Shown piece by piece: positions 34,642 to 43,577 of a stretch of 64,000 bases of DNA (its first letter is position 1; every line of letters starts with the position of its first letter). The notes beneath the pieces are model-generated. The model was given only the letters and a program-made list of their open reading frames with translations. It made no database searches and was not told the origin of the DNA. A program made the position numbers and the translations under genes. The stretch lies in assembly GCA_020425085.1 (NCBI GenBank), contig JAGQRW010000004.1:434001-498000 (forward strand). Direction: 5' to 3'. Origin of the DNA: Paracoccaceae bacterium (GTDB lineage Bacteria; Pseudomonadota; Alphaproteobacteria; Rhodobacterales; Rhodobacteraceae).

Positions 34642-36852
34642 ATGGATCGCGCCGATATCGTACACGAAAACTTTTTGCGGCGCGTAAAGGCGGGCGATTT
34701 TCCAGCCCCGACCAGCCGTATGAAGGCCGCCGAGGCAGGGATGTCAGCAACGGCGCTAGCGGAATTGTTTCATGCCCAGGTGCAAAGCCGACATCTGGAC
34801 CGGCACGCGCGAAAACTACAGGCACGCGGGCAAGGCTATTACACCATCGGATCCTCGGGTCATGAGGGGAATGGTGCCGTGGCAGCGGCGTTACGCCCGA
34901 CCGATCCAGCGTTTCTGCATTACCGCAGCGGCGCCTTTCAGGTGGCCCGCAGCCAGCAGGTGCCGGGGCAAACGCCCGTCTGGGATATGCTGCTTAGTTT
35001 TACCTCATCCTCGGAAGATCCGATTTCCGGCGGGCGGCACAAGGTTCTCGGCTCCAAAGCTCTGGCGATACCGCCGCAAACTTCGACCATCGCCAGTCAT
35101 CTGCCCAAGGCGGTCGGGGTTGCCTATTCGCTGGGGCTGGCGCGGCGCAATCGGCCTGAACACATGGAATGGCCGGAAGATTCCGTGGTGCTGGCCAGTT
35201 TCGGCGATGCCTCGCTCAACCATTCGACCACGCAGGGTGCGCTCAATACCGCAGGCTGGACCGCATGGCAAAGCGTGCCGCTGCCGCTGATCTTTCTATG
35301 CGAGGATAACGGCATTGGCATTTCCACCAAGACCCCCAGGGACTGGGTTGCCAGCAGCGTCAAACACCGCCCCGGCCTTCGCTATTTCAGCTGCAACGGC
35401 GTTGATCCGGTGGATGCCTATGCCAGCGCCCGCGAAGCCGCTGATTGGGTGCGAAAGCGTCGCAAACCGGCATTTCTGCACATGGGTTGCGTTCGACTTT
35501 ATGGGCATGCCGGGGCGGACATCCAAACCGTCTATCTGACGCGCGAAGAGGTTGAGGCGAATGAGGCGAACGATCCCCTTCTCCACACCGCGCGCCGCCT
35601 GATTGATGAAGGTGGCATCAGCCAAGATGACATTCTGGCGCTATACCACACCACCGACACCCGCGTTGCCGCCGCCGCCGAACATGCAATCAGCCGCCCG
35701 AAACTTGCCACCGCGACCGAGGTGATGGCGGCAATCGTACCCCCAGCGCGGCAGGTAAAATCCCGCAACGGCCCGGCACCAAAAGTTCGCAAGGCGGCGT
35801 TTGGCACCAACGACATGCGCAGCATTGCCGAACCACAGCACATGGCGAAACTGATCAATTTCGCCATGACCGATCTGATGCTGGAAATCCCCGAACTGGT
35901 GATGATGGGCGAGGATGTCGGGCGCAAAGGCGGCGTTTACGGCGTGACGCAAAAGCTGCACCAACGGTTTGGCGCGGGGCGGATGATCGACACGCTACTG
36001 GATGAACAATCCATCCTTGGGCTGGCGATTGGCATGGCACAGAACGGGTTTATCCCGATGCCGGAAATCCAGTTCCTGGCCTATCTTCACAACGCCGAGG
36101 ATCAGTTGCGCGGCGAGGCGGCGACTCTGCCGTTCTTTTCCAACGGTCAATATACCAACCCGATGGTGCTGCGCATTGCCGGTCTTGGCTATCAACGCGG
36201 TTTCGGCGGGCATTTTCACAACGACAATTCGCTGGCGGTGCTGCGCGATATTCCCGGCGTTGTAATCATTTGCCCCTCGAACGGCCATGACGCGGTGCTG
36301 TTGCTGCGTGAGGCGGTGCGTTTGGCACGAGAAGAACAGCGCATCGTGGTGATGGTGGAACCTATCGCGTTATACATGACGCGCGATCTGCACGCGCCGG
36401 GCGATGGCGGCTGGACGCGCGAATATCCGGCCCCCGGCAGCAAGCCGATCAAAGTCGGTCAGGTCGGGGTGATCGGTGACGGCACCGATCTGGCGATCGT
36501 CACCTATGGCAATGGCACCTACCTATCCTGTCAGGCGCAAAAGCAACTGGCCGAACAGCATGGCATAAAGGCGCGGATCATCGACATGCGCTGGTTGGCA
36601 CCGCTGCCTCAGGCGGAAATTCTGGAAAACATTTCCGGTTGCCGGTCGGTGCTGATCGTCGATGAATGCCGCCGCACCGGATCGCAAAGCGAGGGGTTGA
36701 TGGCGCTGATGGCGGAACACCGGATCAACCGCGTTGCCCGCATTACCGCCGAGGATTGTTTCATCGCCACCGGCCCCGCCTATGCCGCCACCCTGCCCTC
36801 GGCTGATGGCATTACTTGTGCCGCACAGGCGCTGTGCCAAAAGAAAGGTTGA
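34642..36852 (+). CDS. 2-oxoacid dehydrogenase E1 component, alpha-beta fusion
   Basis: 736 residues. Residues 1 to about 370 are E1 alpha: SSGHEGNGAVAAALRP, GRHKVLGSKALAIPPQTSTI, and the ThDP site FGDASLNHSTTQGALNTAGW ... CEDNGIGISTKT. From about residue 395 comes E1 beta: MMGEDVGRKGGVYGVTQKLH, DTLLDEQSILGLAIGMAQNG, and the C-terminal transketolase fold. It decarboxylates a branched-chain or other 2-oxoacid and normally hands the acyl group to a lipoyl E2. No E2 or E3 gene is in the window. The next gene, 3 bases on, is a FabD-like acyltransferase. Confidence 0.88.
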   Translation: MDRADIVHENFLRRVKAGDFPAPTSRMKAAEAGMSATALAELFHAQVQSRHLDRHARKLQARGQGYYTIGSSGHEGNGAVAAALRPTDPAFLHYRSGAFQVARSQQVPGQTPVWDMLLSFTSSSEDPISGGRHKVLGSKALAIPPQTSTIASHLPKAVGVAYSLGLARRNRPEHMEWPEDSVVLASFGDASLNHSTTQGALNTAGWTAWQSVPLPLIFLCEDNGIGISTKTPRDWVASSVKHRPGLRYFSCNGVDPVDAYASAREAADWVRKRRKPAFLHMGCVRLYGHAGADIQTVYLTREEVEANEANDPLLHTARRLIDEGGISQDDILALYHTTDTRVAAAAEHAISRPKLATATEVMAAIVPPARQVKSRNGPAPKVRKAAFGTNDMRSIAEPQHMAKLINFAMTDLMLEIPELVMMGEDVGRKGGVYGVTQKLHQRFGAGRMIDTLLDEQSILGLAIGMAQNGFIPMPEIQFLAYLHNAEDQLRGEAATLPFFSNGQYTNPMVLRIAGLGYQRGFGGHFHNDNSLAVLRDIPGVVIICPSNGHDAVLLLREAVRLAREEQRIVVMVEPIALYMTRDLHAPGDGGWTREYPAPGSKPIKVGQVGVIGDGTDLAIVTYGNGTYLSCQAQKQLAEQHGIKARIIDMRWLAPLPQAEILENISGCRSVLIVDECRRTGSQSEGLMALMAEHRINRVARITAEDCFIATGPAYAATLPSADGITCAAQALCQKKG

Positions 36853-36855
36853 GCG

Positions 36856-37884
36856 ATGGAAAAGAAACGTGCGCTGGTGATCGCGCCAGGTCGTGGTACC
36901 TATAACAAGGAAGAATTCGGTTATCTACACCGCTATCACAGCGATAAAACCGGTTTATTGGTGGAATTTGATGCCTTGCGACAGGATGCCGGTCAGCCGA
37001 CACTTACCGAACTTGATGCAACGGGCCGCTACAGCCTGTCGCGCCATGGCCGGGGCGACAATGCCTCGGCCTTGATCCATGCCTGTGCTTTGGCGGATTT
37101 TCACACCATCGACCGCGACAGATTTGATGTCGTGGCCATAACCGGCAATTCCATGGGCTGGTATGTCGCGCTTGCCTGTGGCGGTGCGCTGAACGCTCGG
37201 GATGGTTTCCGGCTGGTCAACACCATGGGCACGCTGATGCATGAGGCGATGATCGGCGGGCAGATGCTTTATCCCGTGGTTGATGACGACTGGCGGGAAA
37301 TCCCTGGCAAACGTGCGGAAATCATGGCGCTGATTGATGCGACCGACGGGTTATACCTTTCCATTGACCTTGGCGGCATGTTGGTTCTGGCTGGCAAACC
37401 CGATGCGCTGGCCGAGGCGGAAGGACACCTGCCGCCAACCGGCGGGCGTTTTCCGATGCGCCTGTCCAATCACGCGGCGTTTCATTCACCATTACAGGCA
37501 CCGGTTGCGGCACGAGGTCAGGCGGCACTGCCGGTCGAAATGTTCGACCAGCCGCAACTGCCGTTGATCGACGGACGCGGGCAGATCTGGTTTCCGCTTA
37601 TGTCCGACCCGGGCGATCTGCGTGACTATACGCTCGGTCATCAGGTGATCGCGCCCTACAATTTCAGCCGCGCGGTGCGAAACGGCATGTTCGAATTTGC
37701 CCCCGATGTGGTGATCATCCTTGGACCGGGGCGCACCCTTGGCGGCGCGGTGGCGCAATCGCTGATTGGTTGCAGCTGGCAGGGACTGGACAGCAAGGCA
37801 GGTTTTCAGGCGCGTAACCTTGAGGTTCCAATCATCTTGTCGATGGGAATGGACGAACAGCGAAAGTCAGTTGTGGGCGGTTAG
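36856..37884 (+). CDS. FabD-like ACP acyltransferase family protein
   Basis: 342 residues. The nucleophile elbow is AITGNSMGWYVALACGGALN, with Ser in GNSMG. The second catalytic region SNHAAFHSPLQAP keeps the His of malonyl-CoA:ACP transacylases. The N-terminus (ALVIAPGRGTYNKEEFGYL) replaces the usual FPGQGSQ motif, so it is a divergent member. It starts 3 bases after the E1 fusion, implying a joint role, for example moving the acyl product onto CoA or a carrier protein. No ACP gene is nearby, and the substrate is unknown. Confidence 0.75.
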   Translation: MEKKRALVIAPGRGTYNKEEFGYLHRYHSDKTGLLVEFDALRQDAGQPTLTELDATGRYSLSRHGRGDNASALIHACALADFHTIDRDRFDVVAITGNSMGWYVALACGGALNARDGFRLVNTMGTLMHEAMIGGQMLYPVVDDDWREIPGKRAEIMALIDATDGLYLSIDLGGMLVLAGKPDALAEAEGHLPPTGGRFPMRLSNHAAFHSPLQAPVAARGQAALPVEMFDQPQLPLIDGRGQIWFPLMSDPGDLRDYTLGHQVIAPYNFSRAVRNGMFEFAPDVVIILGPGRTLGGAVAQSLIGCSWQGLDSKAGFQARNLEVPIILSMGMDEQRKSVVGG

Positions 37885-37924
37885 GCCACCCTGTTCGGAA
37901 CAGACAGCAAAGCCCTTCCCTGCC

Positions 37925-38752
37925 TTAAACCCCGTCGCCGACAAATGCCTTTTCCACCACATATTCCAGCGGCTCGGAATTGGCGCCTTCGCGCAGGCCG
38001 AACCGTTCCAGAACCTGTTTCACATCGGTGTTGAATGCCAGTGAACCGCAGATCATGGCGCGGTCGGTTTCACGGTTCATCGCAGGAATACCAAGATCGG
38101 CAAACACCTTGCCGTTTTCCAGATTGTCGGTGATCCGCCCCATCCGCGCTGATTCCTCACGCGTGGTGGTAGGATAGTAGTGGAGCTTGCCCGCCACCAT
38201 TTCGCCGATCAGCGGATCATCAATCAGCCCCTCGACCAGCTTGCGGCCATATTCCAGTTCGGTCTGGCTGCGGCAGGTATGCATCATCACCACGGATTCA
38301 AATTTCTCATAGGTCTCAGGGTCGCGCATCAACGAGGCGAACGGTGCGATGCCGGTGCCGGTGGCCAGAAACCACACCCGCCGCCCCGGCAGCAACGCAT
38401 CAAGAACCAGCGTGCCGACCGGTTTGGGCCTAAGGATAATTTGGTCGCCCGGCTGGATATGTTGCAGCCTTGAGGTCAGCGCCCCATCGGGAACCTTGAT
38501 CGAATAAAACTCCAGTTCATCATCCCAGGAAGGCGAGGCGATGGAATAGGCCCGCAGCAGCGGTTTGCCGTTTTCGCCCAACAAGCCTATCATCACGAAT
38601 TCACCTGAGCGAAACCTGAAGCTTTGCGGTCGCATCAGTCGAAAAGAAAACAAATGATCCGTCCAGTGGGTGACTTCGGTGACCGTCTGGGCGTCGGGCA
38701 TCATCGGAATCCGGGTCGCGGTCTGGGTGGTCAGATCGAATTGATGGGTCAT
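37925..38752 (-). CDS. fpr: Ferredoxin/flavodoxin-NADP+ reductase
   Basis: 275 residues. FAD site: FRSGEFVMIGL and LLRAYSIASPSWDDELEFYS. NADP site: VWFLATGTGIAPFASLMRDP. C-terminal AMICGSLAFNTDVKQVLERF and a VEKAFV tail are typical of bacterial Fpr. It is last in a three-gene minus-strand unit with FdxA and a PreA-like oxidoreductase and probably reduces that ferredoxin with NADPH. 45 bases separate it from fdxA. Confidence 0.93.
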   Translation of the reverse strand: MTHQFDLTTQTATRIPMMPDAQTVTEVTHWTDHLFSFRLMRPQSFRFRSGEFVMIGLLGENGKPLLRAYSIASPSWDDELEFYSIKVPDGALTSRLQHIQPGDQIILRPKPVGTLVLDALLPGRRVWFLATGTGIAPFASLMRDPETYEKFESVVMMHTCRSQTELEYGRKLVEGLIDDPLIGEMVAGKLHYYPTTTREESARMGRITDNLENGKVFADLGIPAMNRETDRAMICGSLAFNTDVKQVLERFGLREGANSEPLEYVVEKAFVGDGV

Positions 38753-38797
38753 CCTAATACTCCTTCAGAAATGGTTCGCCACATTGTGCCGCCCGGA

Positions 38798-39127
38798 TCA
38801 GCCGCCGGGCTGGACACTGAACAGAGGCAGTTTGTTGGGTGTGGTTTTCCAGATATCGGCGTCCGCAGGTGCCTGACCTTTGGCGACGATCACCGGCCAT
38901 ATCTCGGCATATTGGCGGTTAAGCTCGATCCATTCCTGGTAATCACCGGCATCGTCGGCAAAAATCGCATCAGCCGGGCATTCTGGCTGGCAGACTCCGC
39001 AGTCGATGCATTCATCAGGATGGATCACCAGCATGTTCTCGCCTTCGTAAAAGCAATCCACCGGGCAGACTTCGACACAATCCATGTATTTGCATTTGAT
39101 GCAGTTTTCCGTAACGACGAACGTCAT
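38798..39127 (-). CDS. fdxA: Seven-iron ferredoxin FdxA
   Basis: 109 residues, very close to Azotobacter-type ferredoxin I. All nine Cys of the 3Fe-4S/4Fe-4S pattern are present: 9, 12, 17, 21, 25 in [17 protein letters not shown] and 40, 43, 46, 50 in [11 protein letters not shown]. The second ATG (39127, MTFVVTENC) has GGAGG at the right distance (9 bases) and equals the family start; the ATG at 39133 is only 3 bases from it. It shuttles electrons between Fpr and the PreA-like enzyme, by context. Confidence 0.94.
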   Translation of the reverse strand: MTFVVTENCIKCKYMDCVEVCPVDCFYEGENMLVIHPDECIDCGVCQPECPADAIFADDAGDYQEWIELNRQYAEIWPVIVAKGQAPADADIWKTTPNKLPLFSVQPGG

Positions 39128-39152
39128 TTTCATATCCTCCCTTGAATTTGGG

Positions 39153-40385
39153 TCACTCGGCAGCGATTTCTTCGACCCGTTCAGATTTCGGTACCATACG
39201 GATCGCATCGAATGGGCAGACGTTGAAACACAACTCACAGCCGATGCATTTGTCCGGCGTGGTGATGACCTGGTCTTCACCAAAGAACAACGAGTCGTAA
39301 AAACACATGCGGATACAGATGTCGCAGGTTGGATAATTGCATTTGTCGCGGTCGATCTCGCAATAAAGCGGTTCCATCGACATCATCTCGGCGGGCGTCT
39401 TCAGCGAACGATCCGAGGCGATACCGTGGATCGCCGCGATAGAGGGATAGTCGTGATCGTCAAGAAATCGGTTGATACCGTCGATCACCTTCGGCATCCA
39501 TTCAATGCCCTTCAGCATCAGGACCGAGCCGACCTGCATAACTTTGGCCCCTGACATGATGAATTCCACCGCGTCGCGCCAATCGAAAATGCCGTTGGAA
39601 CCGGAGATTTCGCATCCGTATTTTGAATAGATCTCGTTGACCCAGCGTTGGGTGATGTATTTGACCCAAGGCCCGCCGACCCCGGCCGGCCCGCCGATAT
39701 AAGGTTCGGCTTTTTCGATATCGACAGCAAAGCCGACAAAGCGGCTGTTGACCGCGACCGAGGCGGCACCGGCATCAAGGGCTGCCTTGGCAATTTCGGT
39801 GATGCGATTGGATTCCGGGGTCAACTTGACCATTACCGGAATATTCACCGCATCGACGATCTGGCGCGTGACCTCGGCGGTAACGTTCGGGTCCTGGGCG
39901 ATCCAGATGCCCTCTGCACCCTCGGCCATGCCTTTGGGATGCGGTGTTTGATAATTCACCTCGAGCATCGGGATGCCGCAATCCTCGACCAACCTTGCCA
40001 GCGCGCGCCAGCCTTCGATGGTACCGGAACAGATGTTGCCGATGATTTGCGAGCCGTTGGCGACGGCATAGGCCTGGGTTTCCTTCAGATACGACACCCA
40101 ATCCTGCGCCGGTTCGCTGATAAAGCCCGAGCGGCTGTAAAACACGAATGAGCGCGGCACCTTGCCTTTGATGATCTTGCCCTGATCATTCAGAATCGCA
40201 TATTTTGAATTCTTGGTCAGTTGCTGCATGCCGGGAATGTCGCCAATGGTCTTGGTGATCACCGCACCAGCGCCAAAGTCGATGCATTTCTTGATGTTTT
40301 CGACGCTATTGCTTGGCTCGGCCGAGGCAACGATGATCGGGTTCTTCAGTTTCACACCGGAAAATTCAACACTCAGATCCGCCAT
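39153..40385 (-). CDS. PreA-like dihydroorotate/dihydropyrimidine dehydrogenase family flavoprotein with C-terminal ferredoxin domain
   Basis: 410 residues. The FMN TIM barrel (about 1-310) opens with [20 protein letters not shown]. It is followed by two C-terminal Fe-S motifs, [13 protein letters not shown] and [12 protein letters not shown]. The overall plan is that of PreA, the catalytic half of dihydropyrimidine dehydrogenase. However, the active-site stretch that in DPD reads roughly NLSCPH ... LACGQDP is here [15 protein letters not shown] ... IWIAQDPN, so no Cys is left. The substrate is therefore probably not uracil or thymine. No PreT gene is adjacent; FdxA and Fpr follow and may supply electrons. 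Confidence 0.8.
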   Translation of the reverse strand: MADLSVEFSGVKLKNPIIVASAEPSNSVENIKKCIDFGAGAVITKTIGDIPGMQQLTKNSKYAILNDQGKIIKGKVPRSFVFYSRSGFISEPAQDWVSYLKETQAYAVANGSQIIGNICSGTIEGWRALARLVEDCGIPMLEVNYQTPHPKGMAEGAEGIWIAQDPNVTAEVTRQIVDAVNIPVMVKLTPESNRITEIAKAALDAGAASVAVNSRFVGFAVDIEKAEPYIGGPAGVGGPWVKYITQRWVNEIYSKYGCEISGSNGIFDWRDAVEFIMSGAKVMQVGSVLMLKGIEWMPKVIDGINRFLDDHDYPSIAAIHGIASDRSLKTPAEMMSMEPLYCEIDRDKCNYPTCDICIRMCFYDSLFFGEDQVITTPDKCIGCELCFNVCPFDAIRMVPKSERVEEIAAE

Positions 40386-40450
40386 GGCTTGTTCCTTTTA
40401 TGTGTTTGGCTTTGCTTTGACTGCCGACAGAAAACCATATCGTGGCTTGA

Positions 40451-40465
40451 TTTGTTAAATGCAAA
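40451..40465. promoter_or_regulatory. Candidate LysR-type box between the PreA-like operon and LysR
   Basis: TTTGTTAAATGCAAA is an imperfect inverted repeat (TTTG-N7-CAAA) with a T-N11-A core, in the 127-base gap between divergent genes. Weak but well placed. Confidence 0.35.
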
Positions 40466-40512
40466 AGTCCAGTATATTGATTACTCTGGCTAATAAATAA
40501 CGGCCTGATGCA

Positions 40513-41424
40513 ATGAAAACGGCCATCAACCTAAGGCATTTCCGGGCATTCGTGGCGGTGGCGCGCGAATCAAGCTTTACCCGTGCCGCCGAAAGGCTGT
40601 TGCTGTCACAATCGGCGCTGACCGTCACCGTACGCCAGTTGGAGGAACACCTTAAGGTAGCCCTGTTCAACCGCACCACGCGGCAGGTGGTTCTGACGGC
40701 AGACGGGGAAAACCTGCTGGTGGCGGCAGAACGCATCATATCCGATTTCGACCGCGCATTGCTGAACGTCACCGAAAGTTCCAAGCAGCGGCAGGGGCAG
40801 GTTTCCATTGCCGTTCTGCCGTCGCTGGCATCGCGGCTGATGCCAGCGGTGATTCAAGGCTTCAACAAGTTATACCCGGATATCCGCATCACGCTGAAGG
40901 ATGACAACGGTCGTGGTGTGCATCGCCAGTTGCTGGGGCGCGAATCCGAACTTGGCATCAGCAATGTCTGGCGCGATTCGCCGGAGCTTGAATATACGCC
41001 CCTTACCTCGGATCGATTCGGGCTGGTCTGCCGGCATGACGATCCGTTGGCCGAGGGGGAAGGCCCCTTCAACTGGGCGGGAATTGATCAGAAGCGATTG
41101 TTCATCATGGCGGCGGATACCGGGTTTTACACCGCACTTCATGACTGCCCGGAATTCCGGGAACGCTGCCCGACCCCTGCGGGTGAGGTTCTGACCATGG
41201 TCACCATGCTGGATATGGTGCGAACCGGTCTGGGTATTACCCTGCTGCCGGAACTGGCGCGCCCGGCGGCGGTGGAATCCGAACTGATCTTTCGCCGCCT
41301 GACCAACCCGGTGGTTTTGCGCCACATTTGCCTGATCCGTCGCCGCAATGAGGCATTGTCGCAAGGTGCCCGTCGTGCCTGGGATTACATCCGCGCCCAG
41401 GTGCCAAATGAATTCGGAACCTGA
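40513..41424 (+). CDS. LysR family transcriptional regulator
   Basis: 303 residues. Winged helix at the N-terminus: LRHFRAFVAVARESSFTRAA, LLLSQSALTVTVRQLEEHLK, FNRTTRQVVLTADGE. Effector domain includes VSIAVLPSLASRLMPAVIQG and LTMVTMLDMVRTGLGITLLP. It is divergent from the PreA-like/fdxA/fpr unit and upstream of the RidA operon; either could be its target. Confidence 0.9.
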   Translation: MKTAINLRHFRAFVAVARESSFTRAAERLLLSQSALTVTVRQLEEHLKVALFNRTTRQVVLTADGENLLVAAERIISDFDRALLNVTESSKQRQGQVSIAVLPSLASRLMPAVIQGFNKLYPDIRITLKDDNGRGVHRQLLGRESELGISNVWRDSPELEYTPLTSDRFGLVCRHDDPLAEGEGPFNWAGIDQKRLFIMAADTGFYTALHDCPEFRERCPTPAGEVLTMVTMLDMVRTGLGITLLPELARPAAVESELIFRRLTNPVVLRHICLIRRRNEALSQGARRAWDYIRAQVPNEFGT

Positions 41425-41460
41425 AACTTGCGACAATTCCTGGCCGTAAATTCATGTGTC

Positions 41461-41475
41461 TGGATAATTAATCCA
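41461..41475. promoter_or_regulatory. TGGAT-N5-ATCCA palindrome upstream of the RidA operon
   Basis: TGGATAATTAATCCA is a perfect 5-5-5 inverted repeat 109 bases before the RidA ATG. It is a possible operator for the LysR gene just upstream. Confidence 0.4.
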
Positions 41476-41533
41476 TTTTTCCTTTGAATTTGTCAGAATA
41501 ATCAAACCGCCCCTATCATCCCTTGACGACAGA

Positions 41534-41552
41534 GGTTGCCCTTGCGGCAACC
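41534..41552 (+). other. Small stem-loop in the RidA leader
   Basis: GGTTGCC (41534-41540) and GGCAACC (41546-41552) form a 7-bp stem with a CTTGC loop, 32 bases before the RidA ATG. No T run follows. Possibly a 5'-UTR stabilising element. Confidence 0.4.
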
Positions 41553-41583
41553 ATCACCGCGATATCGCTGAAAGGGGTTCTAT

Positions 41584-42051
41584 ATGGCCGGTAAGATCGA
41601 AGCACGCCTTCAGGAATTGGGCATCACCCTGCCTGATCCGCCGGTTCCGGTAGCCAGCTATCAACCCTATGTCGTAAGCGGCAATCAAGCGGTGATTGCC
41701 GGTCAGGTGACGTTTCTGGATGGCAAACTGAAATATGTCGGGCGTATCGGCGAAACCATTTCGGTTGAACAGGCCGAGGCGGCGACCCGGCTCTGCGCGC
41801 TGAACGTGCTGGCGCAGCTTCGCGCCGCTTGCGGCGGCGATCTTGACCGGGTGGTGCAGGTGGTGCGGCTGAACGCTTTTTTCAACTGCACGCCGGATTT
41901 TCAGGACCATCCGCGCGTGATGAACGCCGCTTCGGACCTGATGGCCGAGATTTTCGGTGATGCCGGGCGGCATACCCGTGTTGGCGTCGGCGTCAATTCA
42001 TTGCCGCTGAATGTGCCAGCCGAACTAGACGGCGTGTTTGAAATCGCCTGA
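41584..42051 (+). CDS. RidA family (YjgF/YER057c) protein
   Basis: 155 residues, the longer RidA subgroup. Motifs: YVVSGNQAVIAGQVTFLDGK, AATRLCALNVLAQLRAACGG, VRLNAFFNCTPDFQDHPRVM and HTRVGVGVNSLPLNVPAELD. Classical RidA deaminates reactive imines and enamines; this subgroup is often part of catabolic operons with unknown substrates. AAAGGGG precedes the ATG. It is followed after 19 bases by an EthD-like gene and then a betaine-type transporter. Confidence 0.88.
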   Translation: MAGKIEARLQELGITLPDPPVPVASYQPYVVSGNQAVIAGQVTFLDGKLKYVGRIGETISVEQAEAATRLCALNVLAQLRAACGGDLDRVVQVVRLNAFFNCTPDFQDHPRVMNAASDLMAEIFGDAGRHTRVGVGVNSLPLNVPAELDGVFEIA

Positions 42052-42070
42052 GCGAGAACAAGGAAAACCC

Positions 42071-42403
42071 ATGTTGAAACTATGTGCCTACTATCTTGGG
42101 GATGTCGACGAAGCCGACCGTGCACGATTTGATGCGCATGTGGAAAACACACATCTGCCGCTGGTGGCCCGCTATCCCGGCCTGAAATCACTGGAATACC
42201 ACAAAAGCACGCCCTGGAACGACAAGGCGCCGGAATATTATCTGGCGTTCGAACTCGGGTTTGCTGATCAGGCTGCGTTTGATCTGGCGATGGGTTCCGA
42301 CATCCGCCGGATCGCGCGGGATGATCTTGGAAATTTCCTGCCGATGTTCAAGGGAACCGTCCATCACGTTCTGCACGAGGTGAACGAAATTCCCCTGCCT
42401 TAA
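42071..42403 (+). CDS. EthD/dimeric alpha-beta barrel domain protein
   Basis: 110 residues. MLKLCAYYLGDVDEADRARF and HVENTHLPLVARYPGLKSLE are the EthD-type ferredoxin-like fold, which usually forms dimeric barrels in catabolic operons. Function is not known. The tight spacing after RidA suggests that the two act on the same intermediate. Confidence 0.75.
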   Translation: MLKLCAYYLGDVDEADRARFDAHVENTHLPLVARYPGLKSLEYHKSTPWNDKAPEYYLAFELGFADQAAFDLAMGSDIRRIARDDLGNFLPMFKGTVHHVLHEVNEIPLP

Positions 42404-42518
42404 CGGCACCGCCTACCTGAATTGCCGGATCAAAGACGAACGCGCCGCCGCAATCTAGATCTGATTGCCAAAACGACTACCGCTTCTATTGCCGACCAAA
42501 CCCAAACAGGAGGATGAA

Positions 42519-43523
42519 ATGAAACTCAAACTTACCTTTGCAACTGCCGCACTGGCCGCTTTTGGCCTTGTCGGTGCAGCACCGGTCATGGCCGCCGATT
42601 GCGGCAAGACCGGCACGGTCACCATCGCCGAAATGACCTGGCTATCGTCCGCGACCCTGGCCCATATCGCCAAGCGGATCATGGCCGATGGCTATGGATG
42701 CGATGCCCAACTGGTGCCGGGTGACACGGTGCCGACTGCCACCTCGATGCTGACCCGTGGCCAGCCGGATGTTGCCCCCGAACTGTGGGTATCGACGGCC
42801 CAGACCATCTGGGACCAGATGCAGGAAAAAGGCAACGTTTACAAAGCCAGCGATATCTTTGCGTCGGGCGGCATCGAAGGCTGGTGGATCCCCGATTATC
42901 TGGCCGCCGAACACCCCGAAATCAAATCGGTCGAAGACCTGAAGGCCAACTGGGAAGTGTTTGCCGAGGCGGCCAATCCCGGTCAGGGCCGGATGTATGG
43001 CTGCCCTCCGGGCTGGGGCTGTGAGATCATCACCAACAACCTGTTCAAGGCGCTTGGCATGGGCGAGACCTATGAGCTGTTCTCACCCGGTTCGGGCGAA
43101 AACCTGAAAGCGGCCATCGGTCGCGCGGTGACGCGTGAAAAGCCGATCGTCGCCTATTATTTTGGTCCGTCGGACGTGATCGGCAAATACAAGCTGGTAC
43201 GTCTTGATATGCCCGCATACGATGCCGACAAGTTTGTCTGCCTGACCGACACCAACTGCGCCAACCCGCAACTGACCGGCTGGGCCGTTGGAGAGGTCGC
43301 CGTGGCAGTGGTCACATCGCTGAAGGAACGCGCACCGGACGTTGCGGCCTTTCTTGGCAAGTTGCAGGTACCCAACCAGGAGCTGAGCACACTCTTGGCC
43401 TATGCCGACGACGAACGCCTGACGCCTGAAGAAACCGCCGAATATTTCCTGAAAACGCAGGAAGCAATTTGGTCGACCTGGGTGCCCGCCGATGTCGCTG
43501 ACAAGATCCGCGCCAAACTCTGA
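42519..43523 (+). CDS. Glycine betaine/proline-type ABC transporter substrate-binding protein
   Basis: 334 residues with a signal peptide (MKLKLTFATAALAAFGLVGA, cleavage near VMAADCG). OpuAC-type fold: VTIAEMTWLSSATLAHIAKR, LVPGDTVPTATSMLTRGQPD, GRMYGCPPGWGCEIITNNLF. It binds a quaternary amine or related zwitterion; exact ligand unknown. AGGAGG lies at 42508-42513. A strong hairpin separates it from the permease gene. It could supply the substrate handled by RidA and the EthD-like protein. Confidence 0.9.
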   Translation: MKLKLTFATAALAAFGLVGAAPVMAADCGKTGTVTIAEMTWLSSATLAHIAKRIMADGYGCDAQLVPGDTVPTATSMLTRGQPDVAPELWVSTAQTIWDQMQEKGNVYKASDIFASGGIEGWWIPDYLAAEHPEIKSVEDLKANWEVFAEAANPGQGRMYGCPPGWGCEIITNNLFKALGMGETYELFSPGSGENLKAAIGRAVTREKPIVAYYFGPSDVIGKYKLVRLDMPAYDADKFVCLTDTNCANPQLTGWAVGEVAVAVVTSLKERAPDVAAFLGKLQVPNQELSTLLAYADDERLTPEETAEYFLKTQEAIWSTWVPADVADKIRAKL

Positions 43524-43530
43524 CAAATGT

Positions 43531-43562
43531 GGCCGGGCAGTGATGCCCGGCCCTTTTCTTTT
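43531..43562 (+). terminator. Terminator/attenuator between betaine binding protein and permease
   Basis: GGCCGGGCA (43531-43539), loop GTGA and TGCCCGGCC (43544-43552) form a perfect 9-bp stem, followed by the T-rich CTTTTCTTTTTC. It probably gives excess binding protein over the membrane subunits. Confidence 0.85.
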
Positions 43563-43577
43563 TCGGGACATGGACAG

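Noticed and set aside
38798-39283. 161-codon version of the FdxA gene
   Set aside because: The extra N-terminus overlaps the PreA-like gene and is not ferredoxin-like; the ATG at 39127 has the right ribosome site and family start.
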